DNA from: Saccopteryx bilineata
Lineage: Eukaryota; Chordata; Mammalia; Chiroptera; Emballonuridae
Length of the DNA stretch: 64,000 nt
Direction of reading: 5' to 3'
NCBI RefSeq assembly: GCF_036850765.1
Contig: NC_089493.1
Coordinates: 186,777,140-186,841,139 of the forward strand
Below, piece by piece: positions 10,081 to 23,334 of this stretch. The first letter of the stretch is position 1, and every line of letters begins with the position of its first letter. The notes beneath the pieces are model-generated. The model saw nothing but the letters and a program-made list of their open reading frames with translations. It ran no database searches and was not told the DNA's origin. The position numbers and the translations under genes are program-made.

Positions 10081-13000
10081 TGAGTGAAAGATACAGACCT
10101 GGGTGTATAATCTTGTCCTCCTCCTCTTGGGAGTTAAATAGCAGGCCTGCAGTCTCTTTGTTTCCCTGGAAATGTGGAGAAATGTAAAGGAAAAAAATTT
10201 TCTGTTTCTATCATGGACAGGATGCTTTAAAGGTCAGTTTCTATTTATTACTGACTTTAAACATTGCTCCAAGATACTTATTTTCAGTGTCCTCTACATA
10301 TTCTGCCCCCTCCCCCCAATTATTTGGAAGATGTGCTTGGCAGTGGGTTCTGGAAATGAGATTTCAGCATGCTTGGAGAAATGCCTTCCTTTTCATCACC
10401 TAGTATGATTATTTTAAAATGTTACAATCTGACCACCACCGCCTTCCCCTCATCTACAGAGAATTTGACTCTTGTGATGTGGGACCCAGAAACCTGCTGT
10501 TTTAACAAACTCCCTAGTTATTCTGAAGCCCACCCATGCTCTACTAACCGCTATTACAGGAAGTCAGTAGGGGGACAGACTGAGAAAGACAAAACAAAGT
10601 GACCAGTGGAGAAAGGAAACAAACCAGGTGGTGATTGATTTCTTTTCACCAACTGCTTGGCACAGCTTGGATATCGCTAAATACATACCGTGCTTTCTTT
10701 GGGGTGCTGCACCCATAATATATATTCACAAGGATTTTTCTTAACAAACACCACTTTCATAAGGAGGAGTGGAAAGTTCCTAAATCTAATTTGACCGAGT
10801 CTTGGGAAATGGAACATGACAGCTCACCGGGAACATCTTTCTGGATAACCTTCCAAAGAGAATCATTGTTTTCCGTCCGCTTTTCCCTTTAGGAAGCACT
10901 TCTTCTAACTCAGCATTCTGGTGAGGCATAGAGCAAGAAACTGAGCCAAGAGAGGCAAGCGAAGCCAGGATGTTTTCAAATAAAATATAATGATACAGTA
11001 ATGATAGAGGCGCTTTGATGAGGGGGCCCACATCAGTTTGGTTGGTAAACCTCAATAACTTTTGTTACGTCATTTGAAGGGATATTTACTAGTAATTGTA
11101 ACGTTTACTCTCAAGCATACATGATTCTGTATGGATTCTGCAAGAACGACACCGGCTTCATTGGACTTTTCATCTCTTCTCGGGAAACGTCATTTGTTGG
11201 CTCTAGCGAGCAGAGAACTGAATACAGTAGGACAAGAATGAGACTTTGGCAAATTACGCAGGACTTCCTCTACTTCCGTTTCAAGATAAAAATATGATTC
11301 GCACATTCTCATTAGGGAAGTGCACCTCAGTCTATCGGAAAGGAGGCTGCTGCTGAAATCCGTTCTTCATTGGCTGAGACGACCCAGATTTCCCTTGTGG
11401 GGATCTCAAGCATAGCGAGGTTTCCATTTGAAAATAATAGAGGAGATATATTATTTGATTAGTCAGAAAATTAGAAAAATTCACAGCTGCGTGCTTTGAC
11501 AGCACGTTTGGTGTCTCTGTGTTAATGAAGAGGACCGTAAACTTCACCAAAATGAAATTTACAGAAACGTTTATTTATCTGCTTTTATTGTGAAAGCTGA
11601 TAAAAAAAGGCCCTGCATTCAAAGAAATGAAGCTCTTGTTGATAGTATTCAAAGGCCTCTTTTCATAATCCTGATCTTGTATTTTATTTATTCATAATTA
11701 TACACAAAATCTAATACATATTTGTACTTTTATATGCATACTTTTGGTTTAATTGTAAGATATTTATTACTGGTTTTCATAATTGAACCACTAATGAGGT
11801 GGTAGAGTTACAGCCTTGTGTTTCTATCAGGCAAAATAAAAATAAAAAAATCTTGTTAATCTCAAAGTGAGTTATTTCTTTCTTCTTTTTTGTTCCTTTT
11901 TTATCCTCCTGTGTTAGGACACAGGAGATTAGTTTCTCTGAGGGTAGATATTATTTGCAGGCATTTATATATTCTTTCAAATATCTTCCTAATAAGGAAG
12001 TGAGTATTTTCTCCTGTTGTCGAAAAGTGCAGCTGTGAGGTTTTTTAATTGCTCAATTAATCTAATGGTACACTTTTCCTGTCATTAGCAAACTAATATG
12101 CTTCAGAACCCGAGCTCTGTTCTTACTTGAGCTTTCTTGTTTGTTTTTTTGATAATATTGACTTATAAAATTTTCTACATCCTTATTATAATTTATAACA
12201 TAAGCTCCAGATTTCACATTATAAATAGATTGGATTTTGATCATGGGGAAAAAAAATATTGCTTTATGCAAAATATCTCAACTAACTGTACCTTGAACAT
12301 TTTTATCTCTGTTGAATTTTATCTACCACTTTCCTGTAAGTTCATATTGGCTCAAAATATATTTTGAAATCTAAAATAGATGTTATCACCATAACAATGG
12401 GCGATAAGCAAAATACCAGATGGACGTAGAAAAATCATTCTGCTAATTTAATAAATTATCCTTGTGTACGTACGTTTTAATGGAAGACAATTTGCATCAG
12501 AAAATAACTGATTTTCAGCAATGCTGCTCTTTCTTTCATTTTTCTTTATATGAGATTTCAGAAGAAACAGCATATAGGCTTCTCTGTCATATTGGCATTT
12601 CTTCAGAAATGGAATTGTTTCACAAATGTGTTTGGGTATTGTTATATATTATCCCCATTTCAGATGTTAGTTTTGGTGGAAGGACTGTCTCTCTGCTCTT
12701 GTCCAGAGATTGTTTATCGTGGTCATTACAGTCACTGTTCCATTTATTGACATCAGTTCTTGCATTAATCACCTTAAGTAAGCTCCCCGATGCAAGCCAA
12801 GGACACTGTTGGGTCTTTTGCATGTGTTGTCTTCTGGAACTCTCCTGTTTGACCCTTTAGAGGAAGCATTATTAACTAAGGTTTGGGGTAAAAGACTCAA
12901 AAGGGCACGGAGTTAGTAAATAGTGGGACCAAGGTGCCAAACTAATCTTGTTCCCGGCCATTGTAGTTATTCTGTATGCTCTATTGCCAAGGATTATGTC

Positions 13001-13284
13001 GGATTTATTGTGCACACTGTTGAATTTCTGCCCCCTTTAACTTGCACTCTAATATGAACCTTAGCTCTCTGTCTCTTCATCCTCTGGAACTCTAGGCCTT
13101 ACTAAAGTGCTATTTTTGATCAGCTTGTTGAGTTCCCTTTGCAATTTGTTTCCAGTTGCTCTCCTGGTTTCTGTCACATTATTGCAGTTTAGTAAGTTTG
13201 ATCTTTGTTCTGGTTACAAAGGTAAACCTGTGAGCACTCTTTCTCTGAAGAGCTTATGTCTTCCCTCCATTAAGAAAAGTAACA
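10081..13284. other. Unique sequence, mostly unassigned
   Basis: No young repeat is present. A MIR-like end may lie near 12855-12960 (aactaaggtttggggtaaaagactc, gttagtaaatagtgggacc). The longest ORF, at 12462-12860 (132 codons), has no recognisable domain and is most likely chance. Confidence 0.4.
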
Positions 13285-13285
13285 A

Positions 13286-13689
13286 GCCCTGGCCGGTTGG
13301 CTCAGTGGTAGAGCGTCGGCCTGGCGTGCAGAAGTCCCTGGTTCGATTCCCCGCCAGGGCACACAGGAGAAGCGCCCATCTGCTTCTCCACCCCTCCTCC
13401 ACTCCTTCCTCTCTGTCTCTCTCTTCCCCTCCCGCAGCAAGGCTCCATTGGAGCAAAGATGGCCCGGGCACTGGGGATGGCTCCTTGGCCTCTGCCCCAG
13501 GCGTTAGAGTGGCTCTGGTCACGACAGAGCGACGGCCCAGAGGGGCAGAGCATCGCCCCCTGGTGGGCAGAGTATCGCCCCCTGGTGGGCGTGCCGGGTG
13601 GATCCCAGTCCGTGCATGCAGGAGTCTGTCTGACTGTCTATCCCCGTTTCCAGCTTCAGAAAAATACAAAAAAAAAAAAAAAAGAAAGA
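13286..13689 (+). mobile_element. Rhin-1-type SINE
   Basis: The copy has the full head gccctggccggttggctcag, B box ggttcgattcc, pyrimidine linker, and body with two gcatcgccccctggtggg-type units, then cagcttcagaaaaatac and poly-A. A near-perfect duplication, aagaaaag(t/a)aaca, at 13272-13284 and 13690-13702 marks the insertion. It is a young copy. Confidence 0.95.
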
Positions 13690-13776
13690 AAGAAAAGAAA
13701 CAAACAAACAGAAAAACCTTCTATAGAAGATGGTTGACTTCTATAATTAGAGCTGTTTAGTATAGAAAAGGTCGTT

Positions 13777-13942
13777 CTGCCCTGGCGAGATAGTTCGGTT
13801 GGTTGGAATGTCGTCTGGAAGCACAGAGGTTGCTGGTTCGATCTCCTTCGGAGCAAATACAGAAGTAGCTCAATGTTCCTGTCTCTCTCTCTCTCCCTAC
13901 CTCTCAAAGAAACTGTGTGTGTGTTCAAAACAACTAATTTAA
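13777..13942 (+). mobile_element. Ves-type SINE
   Basis: A tRNA-like head (ctgccctggcgagatagttc, ggttggttggaatgtcgtct) and a B-box-like gctggttcgatctcc are followed by atacagaagtagctcaatgt, a CT-rich run and a GT-rich tail. It is moderately diverged and lies just after the previous SINE. Confidence 0.75.
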
Positions 13943-16900
13943 AAATAATTGTCCTACATATTTTTGCATTATTTAAAATAAAAATTTTAATGGGAAAAAA
14001 TCTTTAAAATGCCTTTCTGCTAATTCTTCTATTATTAGCATTAGTAATTAACTGATCTTGAATTTTTTGCTATTGTCTTATTTTCTTTTTAGCATTTAAA
14101 ATACTAATGACAAGATGAAAAGTTTTCTAGAAATATTCTTTGTTTAAACCATTATATATTTACCATTTCATATACTGTTCTTATTTTTATTATTTTATCT
14201 TGGTCTCCATAGCATATCTGGAAGAGCAAATCATATTCAAAGGGATTCATTAACTCATTATAAGTGTTCGTGTGTGTATATGATATATATATATATATAA
14301 CACAAACTCAAACATATAATTAAATTAAACACTTGAATCATAGAAAGCACCACAAAACAGAAAACCCTATAACTTAAATCCCTGCTTAAAGTGTCTGGAA
14401 AGCAAAGGGAGTCTCTAGATGAACAACATATCAATTGCAGTTCTAATCCCATAGTCTGACTGCAGCATATTTTATAGCCCTTTTTCATATTGCACTTGAT
14501 ACCTTCAGTCTCTGATCTCATTCTCAACGATATTTTGCTATATTATTCAATCATTGCCTGAAACGAGAGGTCAAAGCTAACTCACCAAGGAGAATTAAAA
14601 CTAAATGTTTATGTGTGAGAGGTACAAGCTAATAAAAGCATCAGCTTCCTTCAGCTGCTTTCGATGCCACGAGAGTCAAAAGCCCATCAACTCGAACTTG
14701 GAATTGTGTCTTGACCACTGGCAGTACTTTGAGGAGGATATGACTCACATGCCATTCAAGACCTAAACACGTTTTCATCATCAGTGCCAACAAAATTATA
14801 AATGTCAAATTTCATGTGTCAAAGTCTTGAATTATTTCAAATCAATACTAATAGATAAAAAAGAATAAAAATATAATCTAATTCAGTTGATTTAGGTTTA
14901 GATATGGCCTATTAGTGGACTAGGTGTCTCTGGGGAGATAAAATTTTCCTTGGGGCTCAGTTTCCCCAATAGAAAAATGAAAGCTTTTAGCCAAGGAATA
15001 TTTCAAGTCTCTCTAGCCTTAAAATTCTATAATTTCCTACTAAAAGCTTTAGCTGATGTGCATTAAAAAACTATTTAAAAAGTTAGATCTGTCTTCTAAA
15101 GGGGGGGAGGTGATTTTTATAAATACAGAGAGTAGGCGTGGCCAACACAGAGCTCTCCTTCTTCACATTATATTTTGATGCAAGAAATGTCATTTGATGC
15201 AAGAAAAGCCTCACTCTGCATTCTGCATATTTGTTTTGTAGCTCATGCCCTTGCTCTTATTCAGCAAAGTAAACACACATTGTGGTAGGGTTAAGGATTA
15301 TTGGCAAAGGATTGCATGATTGTACAGCATGTTACCTTGAAGGAAGAGATCAAGGGAAATGTCAGTCAAACACCTACCCTGAGTGCCGTTGCTAATTAAT
15401 TCGTGAACATTGACTCGGGTTGCAGATTTGCTAGTGTGCAAGGGAATCTAAGTCCCATCCTATAAATACTGCCTTCATTTAATGAGGCTTTAATAGGATT
15501 AAATAGTTTTAACTTTATGACTTCATGTTTCTGATTATGGTGGTGTCGTGTTTTTTGATGTGGATAGATATGGATTTCGCTGAGTTTTAGCAGGAGACTC
15601 TACATGAAGGGGAAGGGGTATAAAGAAAGAGAGAATGTGTCATTAACTCAGTAACTTAATTTTATGGAATTTTAAAATAAAATTAAAGGTTAAATTGGTC
15701 TCAGGCTACCCAGAAGTAAACATGATACGTTACTCAGAGCCTCCATCTAAAGTAATTACTATCTCGTTAAGCAGACTGTTTTCTATTACTCGGAATGAGA
15801 GCTATTTCACCATGTCAGGGTCTCAAATGTCTGCAGAGCTTGATTCTAAATTATTTTTTTCAATTATATTTCAGTACCTTTCATATTTTAAAGCCGTATA
15901 CTGCTGGTAACTGTTGTCGTTCTGTGTATCTTTGGGCATGAAGTAAGAACATCATTGTGGATTTCTCATTGATTGCTACAGGTTTCTATTATTAAAATCG
16001 CAGTTTTGACTTTTCAGAAAAAAAGTAAGAAGTGACTATGTCATACTGTCATTTTAGGTATTAGAATGACACTGTTGTGTAATCTCACCAGGGAGGTTCA
16101 AGGCTCAGCTCAGACATTACTGTCATCATCATCATTGTCATCAATTTAGTCAAGACTACTAGAAATGTACTTACTTATATATTATACTCAGGTACTGAGA
16201 TATAAGGTGTCTGTAAAAGTAAGATAATTTTAAGTTAGTAGCTACTGGAACATGTGATAAATAAGAAAATCAGATTATATCACTCACCAGTAAATGGTTG
16301 TAAAACCATTCAAACACTTCCTATAAAGACCAAAACTCTCCATTGTGGCCGATGTTATAGATCCATCCTGTCTCTCCAGACCACACTTTATCAGTCACTG
16401 TAGTGGCCACAATAAATAGACAAAATCCTTCCTCCTAAAGATAAAGTTTCTAGAACAATAGGGATGGCAGACCATACGTGAGAAAGCTAAAGTAATTTCA
16501 GATAGTCATAGGAGTCGTGACAGAGATATCACAGCTGAGCAGCTTGATGGAGGGTGACTAAGGCAGGATGATCAGTTCTGATCTGGTGACCAGAAAGAGC
16601 CTTTTCTGGTAGCTGAAAACTGACAACAAAAGGGAGCCAACCTCGCAAAGCTCCAGAAGCAGAGTGTCCCAGACAGGGAGAGCAGCTAATGCATTAGGCT
16701 GCAAGGAAGAGGCTTGACCGTGTCCAGGTATTGACAGAGCACATTCAGCTCCTTGAATAGCCCCTGTCCCCTCTGGACCACCGCATTGTGATTGTTTCTC
16801 TTTACTGAGACTATCATATCCCCAGCTTCTAGAAGAATGCCTAGACCGCAGGAAGTGCTTAATAAATATCTGCAAATGCAAGCAAGAAGTGTTTTCACTA

Positions 16901-18033
16901 ATTTGTATCTGTATCGCTCAGTGAGAAGAGTGATCGCACTTCCCTCTTCTTCCTCCCTGATGAGATTCTTCTTATTAGTTACCAAATACCAGGCCCGGTT
17001 TCTTTTTTCTGTTGTCTACTTTTCACTGAACGACTTGAAAGAGCAAGACTGACCTTTGCCAGCGCTTCCTGCTGTGAGGATGGTCAGGAGAGCCAGTTCT
17101 GATGAGAAAGACCGAACACCAGGAAAGAGAGATTTTCCTGCTGGATGAAAGCAGAGCTCTACACATTTATTGCCCCGGCTACCTGGGCTCCCTACCCTTG
17201 GGCGTGACTAGGGAGATATTACACCTGGGGTTGGGCAATCATCTTGCTATCCGGAGAGAAAGATCTAGGAGAATTGCTGAGCCTTCAACCCTGCCCCCTG
17301 ACACTTTGAAGTTTCTGAACCAATTCATGACGCTGCCCGCTCTCAGGGTTCCAGCTCAGCGAACAGTGAATGTTCAAACCACGGATAATTGAGGGTTCTA
17401 TTTCTTACTGCCCAATCCCACTTTCCTACCTCCTTACTCTGTCCGTAGTGTTCCCAGGACGTCCCTTATTCTTACAGAGGATTCAATTTTGACATCAGAC
17501 TGGAACAATAGAAAAGGTTCCTCTTCAAAAATGGTTGGTTGATTGGTTGGTCAGTTGGTTGATTGGTTGAATATTAAACTCTGTAGCTACAGATGGCAAG
17601 CTTATTACACAGTCTCTTTCCTGATACTGGCCATGTATGCTTTGAATTAAATTTTAATACCTTGCTTCATGACACTCTCTCCTTGTAGTTTTTGCTGCAT
17701 ATTGGATAATTAGCAAGGTAACTAATTTATTTGTATCTCCAGTGCCAAACAGTTTGTCTCTTAGACAAGGAAAGGCCTCTTTGCTTTTAGCTTTTCCCAA
17801 ACAAAGGGAAGACATATGCCATTTTCATATATTTTTTCAGATTTTTATATTTCATCTTCTTTAGCTGCATTGACTATTTATATTTCATATGTAGCAGTAA
17901 TTCTAAGAATCCCAGAGTAATGTTGGAAAAATGAAAGCCTATTTGAGTTACATATTTACAGATATTTGAAAGCTTTTTGATGCCCACCAGAATCACAGAC
18001 TGTATGTTATGTCTCAAGCATGACTCAGAGATT
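13943..18033. other. Unique sequence, nothing assigned
   Basis: A long AT-rich stretch with a short TA microsatellite near 14282-14299, a G-run at 15101-15107 and a ttggttgattgg repeat at about 17532-17569. I see no coding region, RNA or element ends that can be supported. The ORFs near 16558-17392 overlap on both strands and have no domain. Confidence 0.4.
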
Positions 18034-18048
18034 AATATTTATTTTCTG

Positions 18049-18398
18049 CCTGACCAGGCAGCGGTACAGTGGATAGAGCATCAGACTGGGATGCTGAGGA
18101 CCCAGGTTCAAAACCCCAAGGTCGCCGGCTTGAGTATGGGGTTGCCAGCTTGAGCATGGGATCATAGACATGACCCCATGGTCACTGGCTTGAGCCCAAA
18201 GGTTACTAGCTTGCCTGTAGCCCCCGGGTCAAGGCATGTATGAGAAAGCAATCAATAAACAACTAAGGTACCGCAGTTATGAGTTGATGTTTCTCATCTC
18301 TCTCCTTTCCTGTCCATCTGTTTCTGTCTTTTCCCCTCCTTTTGCTAAAAAAAAAAGAAGGAAGAGAAAAATAAAAGGAAAAAATATAAAATAATAAA
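18049..18398 (+). mobile_element. Second SINE family (cctgaccagg head), complete copy
   Basis: The copy begins cctgaccaggcagcggtaca and includes the B-box region caggttcaaaacccc, tandem 'gctt-gag' units, caatcaataaacaactaagg, and a ctctcctttcctgtcc tail ending A-rich. A perfect 15-base target duplication, aatatttattttctg, lies at 18034-18048 and 18399-18413. The perfect duplication defines the element exactly. Confidence 0.95.
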
Positions 18399-18413
18399 AA
18401 TATTTATTTTCTG

Positions 18414-19190
18414 GTTCAGTACTTTAACTATATCCTCTCCAAATCACCTGCCAATTCATAACTCAAAGCCCTCTCTGAGACATTGTTATCAATCACCAGG
18501 TTATAAGAGATTTGGTTATTAATAATAATGATGAGAGAATAACCTTATGATGTTTGCCTTTTGAGTTGTGCTCTTCAAGTTGTATGCTGGTGTGAGAGGG
18601 TGTTGAGCATTTCTATCGCTCCTCAATGAATTAGAGCAATTGTGTGTGTGTGTGTTGTGTATGTATGTGCCTATTAAAGTGTCTGACACACTGTCTTGCC
18701 CTTAGATGTATCCATGTGTCTCCTTCACAAGAGCATGAGTTTCTGGAGGTCAGGGATCTCCTTCCATTCTTCCTAGAGTAAGGTCTGGCACAGAGCAAGA
18801 AGAGAATGAATGTTTGGTGAATCGTTGAAGGAATGAAGCAGTAGTGAATGAATAAATGAATGGAATGGATACATAAGTATTACTGCTCACATCTCCTACA
18901 CATAGTGACTTTATATTTCTGTGTAGCTAGAGATTTGTATGTCAAGTTTGTAAAATCACTCTAAGGAACTATCACCTCTGACATACATAGTTTATGACAT
19001 TTTTTAAATATGATCTGGCAGTTTTGTAACTCAGTTTCCCCTCACACTGTAACAAAATAGCCTTTCTTATTAAAATCAAAATTGAATTTATGATACATTA
19101 TGCTTACACAAACCAGAATAAATCAAGTAGTTCTGGATTCTGTGACCATAAACATTGTTGATGGATGCTAGATGAATGTAAACATTTTGT
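18414..19190. other. Unique sequence, nothing assigned
   Basis: Apart from a short GT run near 18640-18656 and an L2-like word region near 18780-18860 (gaatgaatgtttggtgaatc), no feature is supported. Confidence 0.4.
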
Positions 19191-19210
19191 TTTGTTTTTT
19201 TGTTTGTTTG

Positions 19211-19613
19211 CTTTTTTTTTTTTTTTTTTTTTTTTTGTATTTTTCTGCAGCTAGAAACGGGGAGAGACAGTCAGACAGACTCCCACATGCACCCAACCGG
19301 GATCCACCCGGCACGCCCACCAGGGGCGATGCTCTGCCCACCAGGGGGCAATGCTCTGCCCCTCTGGGGCGTCGCTCTGCCGCGACCAGAGCCACTCTAG
19401 GCCTGGGGCAGAGGCCAAGGAGCCATCCCTAGCGCCCAGGCCATCTTTGCTCCAATGGAGCCTTGGCTGCAGGAGGGAAAGAGAGAGACAGAGGAAGGAG
19501 GGGGGGGTGGAGAAGTAAATGGGCGCTTCTCCTATGTGCCCTGGCTGGGAATCGAACCTGGGTCCCCCCGCATGCCAGGTCGACGCTCTACCACTGAGCC
19601 AACCAGCCAGGGC
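19211..19613 (-). mobile_element. Rhin-1-type SINE
   Basis: Minus-strand copy: the head at the right end is complete (cgccctggctggttggctca), the body holds two ccaccaggggg-type units, and the poly-A tail is a long T-run on the plus strand. T/G-rich flanks on both sides make the target duplication hard to place exactly. Confidence 0.93.
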
Positions 19614-20085
19614 GTGTTTTTGTTTTTTTAAAAAGAATATTATATCAGATTTTTCTTCTCAAATTCTTGGAATAAAGATTTTGACTAAGTGGTAGGAATC
19701 ATAAATATTCTGGAAGCTGTGTCTTTTTTCATTTACTTTCTGCTTCTTAGTTGTGCTGGTAAAAAATAAGCAGGATTTGTCAAAATTAAAAACCGGAAAG
19801 ACTGTCTCCTAGTAAAACGTTTCTTCCTAAGGGTTTAAAAAGAAAACTCTAAGAAGAAGAGTTACCAAGTAGAAATGCAGATATAAAATAAATCAGGGGG
19901 AGTTCTAAGGGACCGTAGGACTCTCCATTCTGGGGTGCATCCCCTCCCCTCAATTTAACTTCAACAGAAATGATATAGATGAAAACTGGCTGTGACCCTT
20001 TACAAACATTTATTATAAGGTAGACAGAGTAGCCCATACCCACAGAAGTTGAATTCACGGGCCCACACCAGATACTTAATATATA
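19614..20085. other. Unique sequence, nothing assigned
   Basis: No repeat head, inverted repeat or gene-like ORF can be supported in this interval. Confidence 0.4.
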
Positions 20086-20089
20086 CAAA

Positions 20090-21290
20090 GAGTATAAAAG
20101 CAGATATCAAGTGAACAAGATCGGAGGCAAACTAAGTGAAACAGGAAACTAAGAATTTACTGTAACACGAATATATAAAGACGATAAGGCTAGGTAATTG
20201 CAATAGGAAGCAAGAACAAAAAATCATGAAAGGGACTAACAGGAAATATGAAAAATGTAATAAAAAATCACAGGGAAGAACACTATCCGAGAGCTAAAGA
20301 GCAGGAAGAATAAAACTGAAAAATGAATTCGGGTGTTGAAAGATCCAGTTGAGGAACATTTTTAGAAGGCGATAGTTAAGGATAAAGAGATTAATTTTAA
20401 ATCAACAGAAAGGCTGTCCTTGAAAGTAGGTTAAACTTCTTAATTAAAGGACTTAGTCTCTCAGAGCAGATGAAAGTCTGGCCCTGCCTAGGTAGCTCTG
20501 CTGGTTAGAGCATCATCCAGATATGCCAAGATTGCAGGTTCAGTCCCCAGTCAAGGCACATAGAACCACCAACCAATAATTGCATAAATAAATTGTCTAC
20601 AGACATTTTTAAAACAAACCACACAGGAAGGTAGACAAAAATGCACTAAATAAGTCTATACCTATAGAAAACAGTAGTAATAATCTAATAGGATAAAATA
20701 TGATTTAAGAAAAATAACTCAAGAGGTCAAAGAGGAATGATATTCTGGTAAAATGACTAAAATAATAAAATGCTACAATCAACATAAACTTGTATGCACC
20801 CAGCAATTGCCTGAAGATATATAAAGATTCAGTTTTCAGAACTGAAGAGATACAGAGAAACCTACAATTCTAGTTCAAGATTTTAACACACTACTCACGG
20901 AAAGTAATAGATTAAATAAATAAGAAGAAATACTGAAGAGTAGATAAGTAGATGTTTAAGAAGTGAACTGTGTGTTGTGTGTACGTGTGTGTGTGTGTAT
21001 GAGACAGAGGAAGAGACAAAGACAGAAATATATTCCCAGAATTCAAAGTTTGTGTTCTTTTTGAACATACACAAAACATTTACGAAGTAGACTATGTATT
21101 TGACCATAAAGTAAGCCTAATAAACAAGATTTATGCCAATCCATAGCCACTGAATCTCCATTATCTATGAGTACATGTTGTATCCTTTTTTTACATGACA
21201 AAATTATCTTAACATACAAGGATGCTGTGAAAAATGAACTGCTTTGAACTAGAAAGCATAATTGTAGAAGGGGTGGCATTCACCATCTTA
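20090..21290 (+). mobile_element. Ancient L1 (L1M-like) ORF2 remnant
   Basis: A-rich plus-strand sequence with decayed L1 ORF2 endonuclease-region words: aacataaacttgtatgcacccagc, gattttaacacactactcac, and cattacgaagtag-type text ending in gaccataaagtaagcc. No open frame remains. It is interrupted by a Ves SINE at 20479. The first 400 bases are the less certain part. Confidence 0.5.
20479..20605 (+). mobile_element. Ves-type SINE
   Basis: The head is ggccctgcctaggtagctct, gctggttagagcatcatcca; the B box region is gcaggttcagtccccag; then the body caaggcacatagaaccaccaaccaataattgcataaataaa. It is inserted in an ancient L1 remnant and lacks the CT-rich end. Confidence 0.8.
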
Positions 21291-21384
21291 ATACCGTACA
21301 TACAAACACGCATGGCTTTCTATAGTTCTTTAATGTTGTCTAGTAACCATAGTTTATAGCATTTTTCTAAAGATATTATGTTGC

Positions 21385-21560
21385 TTTAATAACAGTTATA
21401 ATTTATTAAGTATTACTTATGTAGTACATATAGTGTTACAATTATATTTTCAATATCTCAATATAAACTCCATGAAATAGGTATACCAACTTAACCAATG
21501 ATGAAATTGGGACACAAAGTAACTTCTCAGCAACTGAACAGAGCGGAATGTGACCCAGGA
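21385..21560 (+). repeat. MIR/L2-like fragment
   Basis: Words such as aataacagttataatttattaag, ctccatgaaataggtatacc and gatgaaattgggacacaaagtaac follow the order of a MIR core and 3' region. Ancient. Confidence 0.45.
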
Positions 21561-22865
21561 TAGCTTGGTTCCAGCTGCTGAGACTTCCCCAGAGTCCAGG
21601 GATGTCACTAGAGAACAGGGCCACACAGGTCCATGAGAAACATGCCGTCAATGCATGCTGAATTGAATCAAATTCTCTTTACTGTAGCCAGATTCTGACC
21701 ACTCTATAAACAGAGGTGGAATATCAGTACCACTTGGGGTACCCAGTGGATGCAAAACAATTTACACTAGAGCAAGATAAGTCTCAATGCCAGGCTGCAT
21801 GCAGCAGTGTGCAGAATCACTGTCTTAGCAGTGAGCCACACCTGTCCATGCAGTGCAGTGGTTCAAGAATGCATGTGGTAATTACAGCCATAAGATCGGA
21901 GTAAATCAATTCCTTAATGTAGTAATGGCATTGCAAGCGTAGTAATGGTAACATTAATAATAATAACCATAATGCTATGAAAGTTTGGAAACATAAAGTC
22001 TCCCAGTGACTATGCAGCTATTTGCTAAATGCATTATTTAAAGGGGAAATAATTTATTTCTATTGGCTTTAGACCCAACAAAATATTAATATCTTTACAT
22101 CATTTTTATCTTGCTAATAAAGGAGTTCAGAATTTTTAACATATTCTCGCTAGGCAATGCTCCAAATCTTGCCCTTTAGTTGGTATTACAGTATCCGTAA
22201 TTGGCATCTCATGTTAACATTTATTTAAAGCTGCTGATTTAACATTTAAAAATTCTGGGGTTAATGGATCTGTATTCGCAGATCCATTAACCTCAATAAA
22301 AACAAATGGAACCTCTTGTGAACCAAAATCAGTTCAGATCATGGATATGCTTTCTCCAATATGCACAACATTTAGATGGTTGTGATAAAATGTCAGGTCA
22401 TAGAAAGGTCTACTAACACAGTAATATTCAAGGTGATTTTCCGTCTTTTGCCACTGTTATTGTCCTAGGCAACAGGAGCTCAGCTTTTCTATTAGGCATG
22501 GTCCATACAAAAGCTGTTTCCCACACAAACAATTGCTGCAGCTTACGGATTCTTGCAACACTAAGGGTGTCTATTCTAAAACTTCGGTGACTTACTAAAG
22601 CACACTCTGTCTCCTCAGTCCTTATCACAGACCTCTAATCTATGGGACTTCACTCTAGTTTGGGTTGTCTTTTTCAAGAAAATACAGTAATCGGACAGAG
22701 ATTTTTGTCTTGTAGGCATTACTGGACTCTACAGAAATATTGACATTGAGGAGCGCTACGGGCAATTTTTAGTACTTTCTAGAAATGGGAGTGTGGGCAA
22801 GCCATTAAACTCTCTGAGTTCAAGTTGCTTTTTAGTACTATTTGAAGATAGGAATGCTCTTTATG
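21561..22865. other. Unique sequence
   Basis: No gene or young repeat. It contains the hairpin at 22259-22292, which is listed separately. Confidence 0.4.
22259..22292. repeat. Perfect inverted repeat (14-bp stem, 6-nt loop)
   Basis: The arms ggttaatggatctg and cagatccattaacc pair over 14 bases with no mismatch and surround the loop tattcg. No poly-T follows, and there is no transposon-like terminal structure around it. A perfect stem of this length in neutral DNA is uncommon. Confidence 0.85.
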
Positions 22866-22869
22866 GGTT

Positions 22870-23330
22870 TTTTTTTTTAGTATTTTCGGGTTTAAAAACA
22901 ATTTTTTAAAGTAATTAATTAGATATAACATTCAGGATAATCAGTGAAGTAAATGTACAATTCCAGTGAAAAGTTAGAAAATTTCCAACATCATAAAATT
23001 CCCCTAATGTTGTTTATCGGTGACTGTTCCACACACACTATAGGGGAAGCCATTGCTGCGACTTTGTAACATGACTGAATGAAATCATTCTGTATTCTGT
23101 GTTCTGTATCTGTCTGCTTCCTCTCAACAATGTTGTGCTCATGGGATTCATTCATATTCCTGAGTGTAATAGCATGTTATTGCTCTGTAGTGTTACAATG
23201 TAAGGATATACTGTATTTATTTATTTATTCTCCTGTTAAGGAGGATTTGGGCTATTTCTCATTTTTGGCCTTTATAAAGAATGCCTTTTTAAAAAATAAA
23301 TCTTTCCCATGATTGTGGTTGAATCCTTTG
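22870..23330 (-). mobile_element. Ancient L1 3'-end remnant
   Basis: The order of words (gaaatcattctgtattctg, gcttcctctcaacaatgttg, gggattcattcatattcctg, aatgtaaggatatactg, ctcctgttaaggaggatttg, cctttataaagaatgcc) follows the reverse complement of the common L1 3' region ('...tattccattgtatggatatacc...ctgttgatggacatttggg'). It is strongly decayed and no frame is kept. Confidence 0.6.
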
Positions 23331-23334
23331 AAGG

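Noticed and set aside
12462..12860. 132-codon plus-strand ORF
   Set aside because: Composition is leucine/serine/cysteine-rich as expected from translated T-rich DNA. No domain, and overlapping ORFs occur on the other strand.
13107..13760. 217-codon plus-strand ORF
   Set aside because: More than half of it is the Rhin-1 SINE and its poly-A tail read in frame; the same peptide words recur at every SINE copy.
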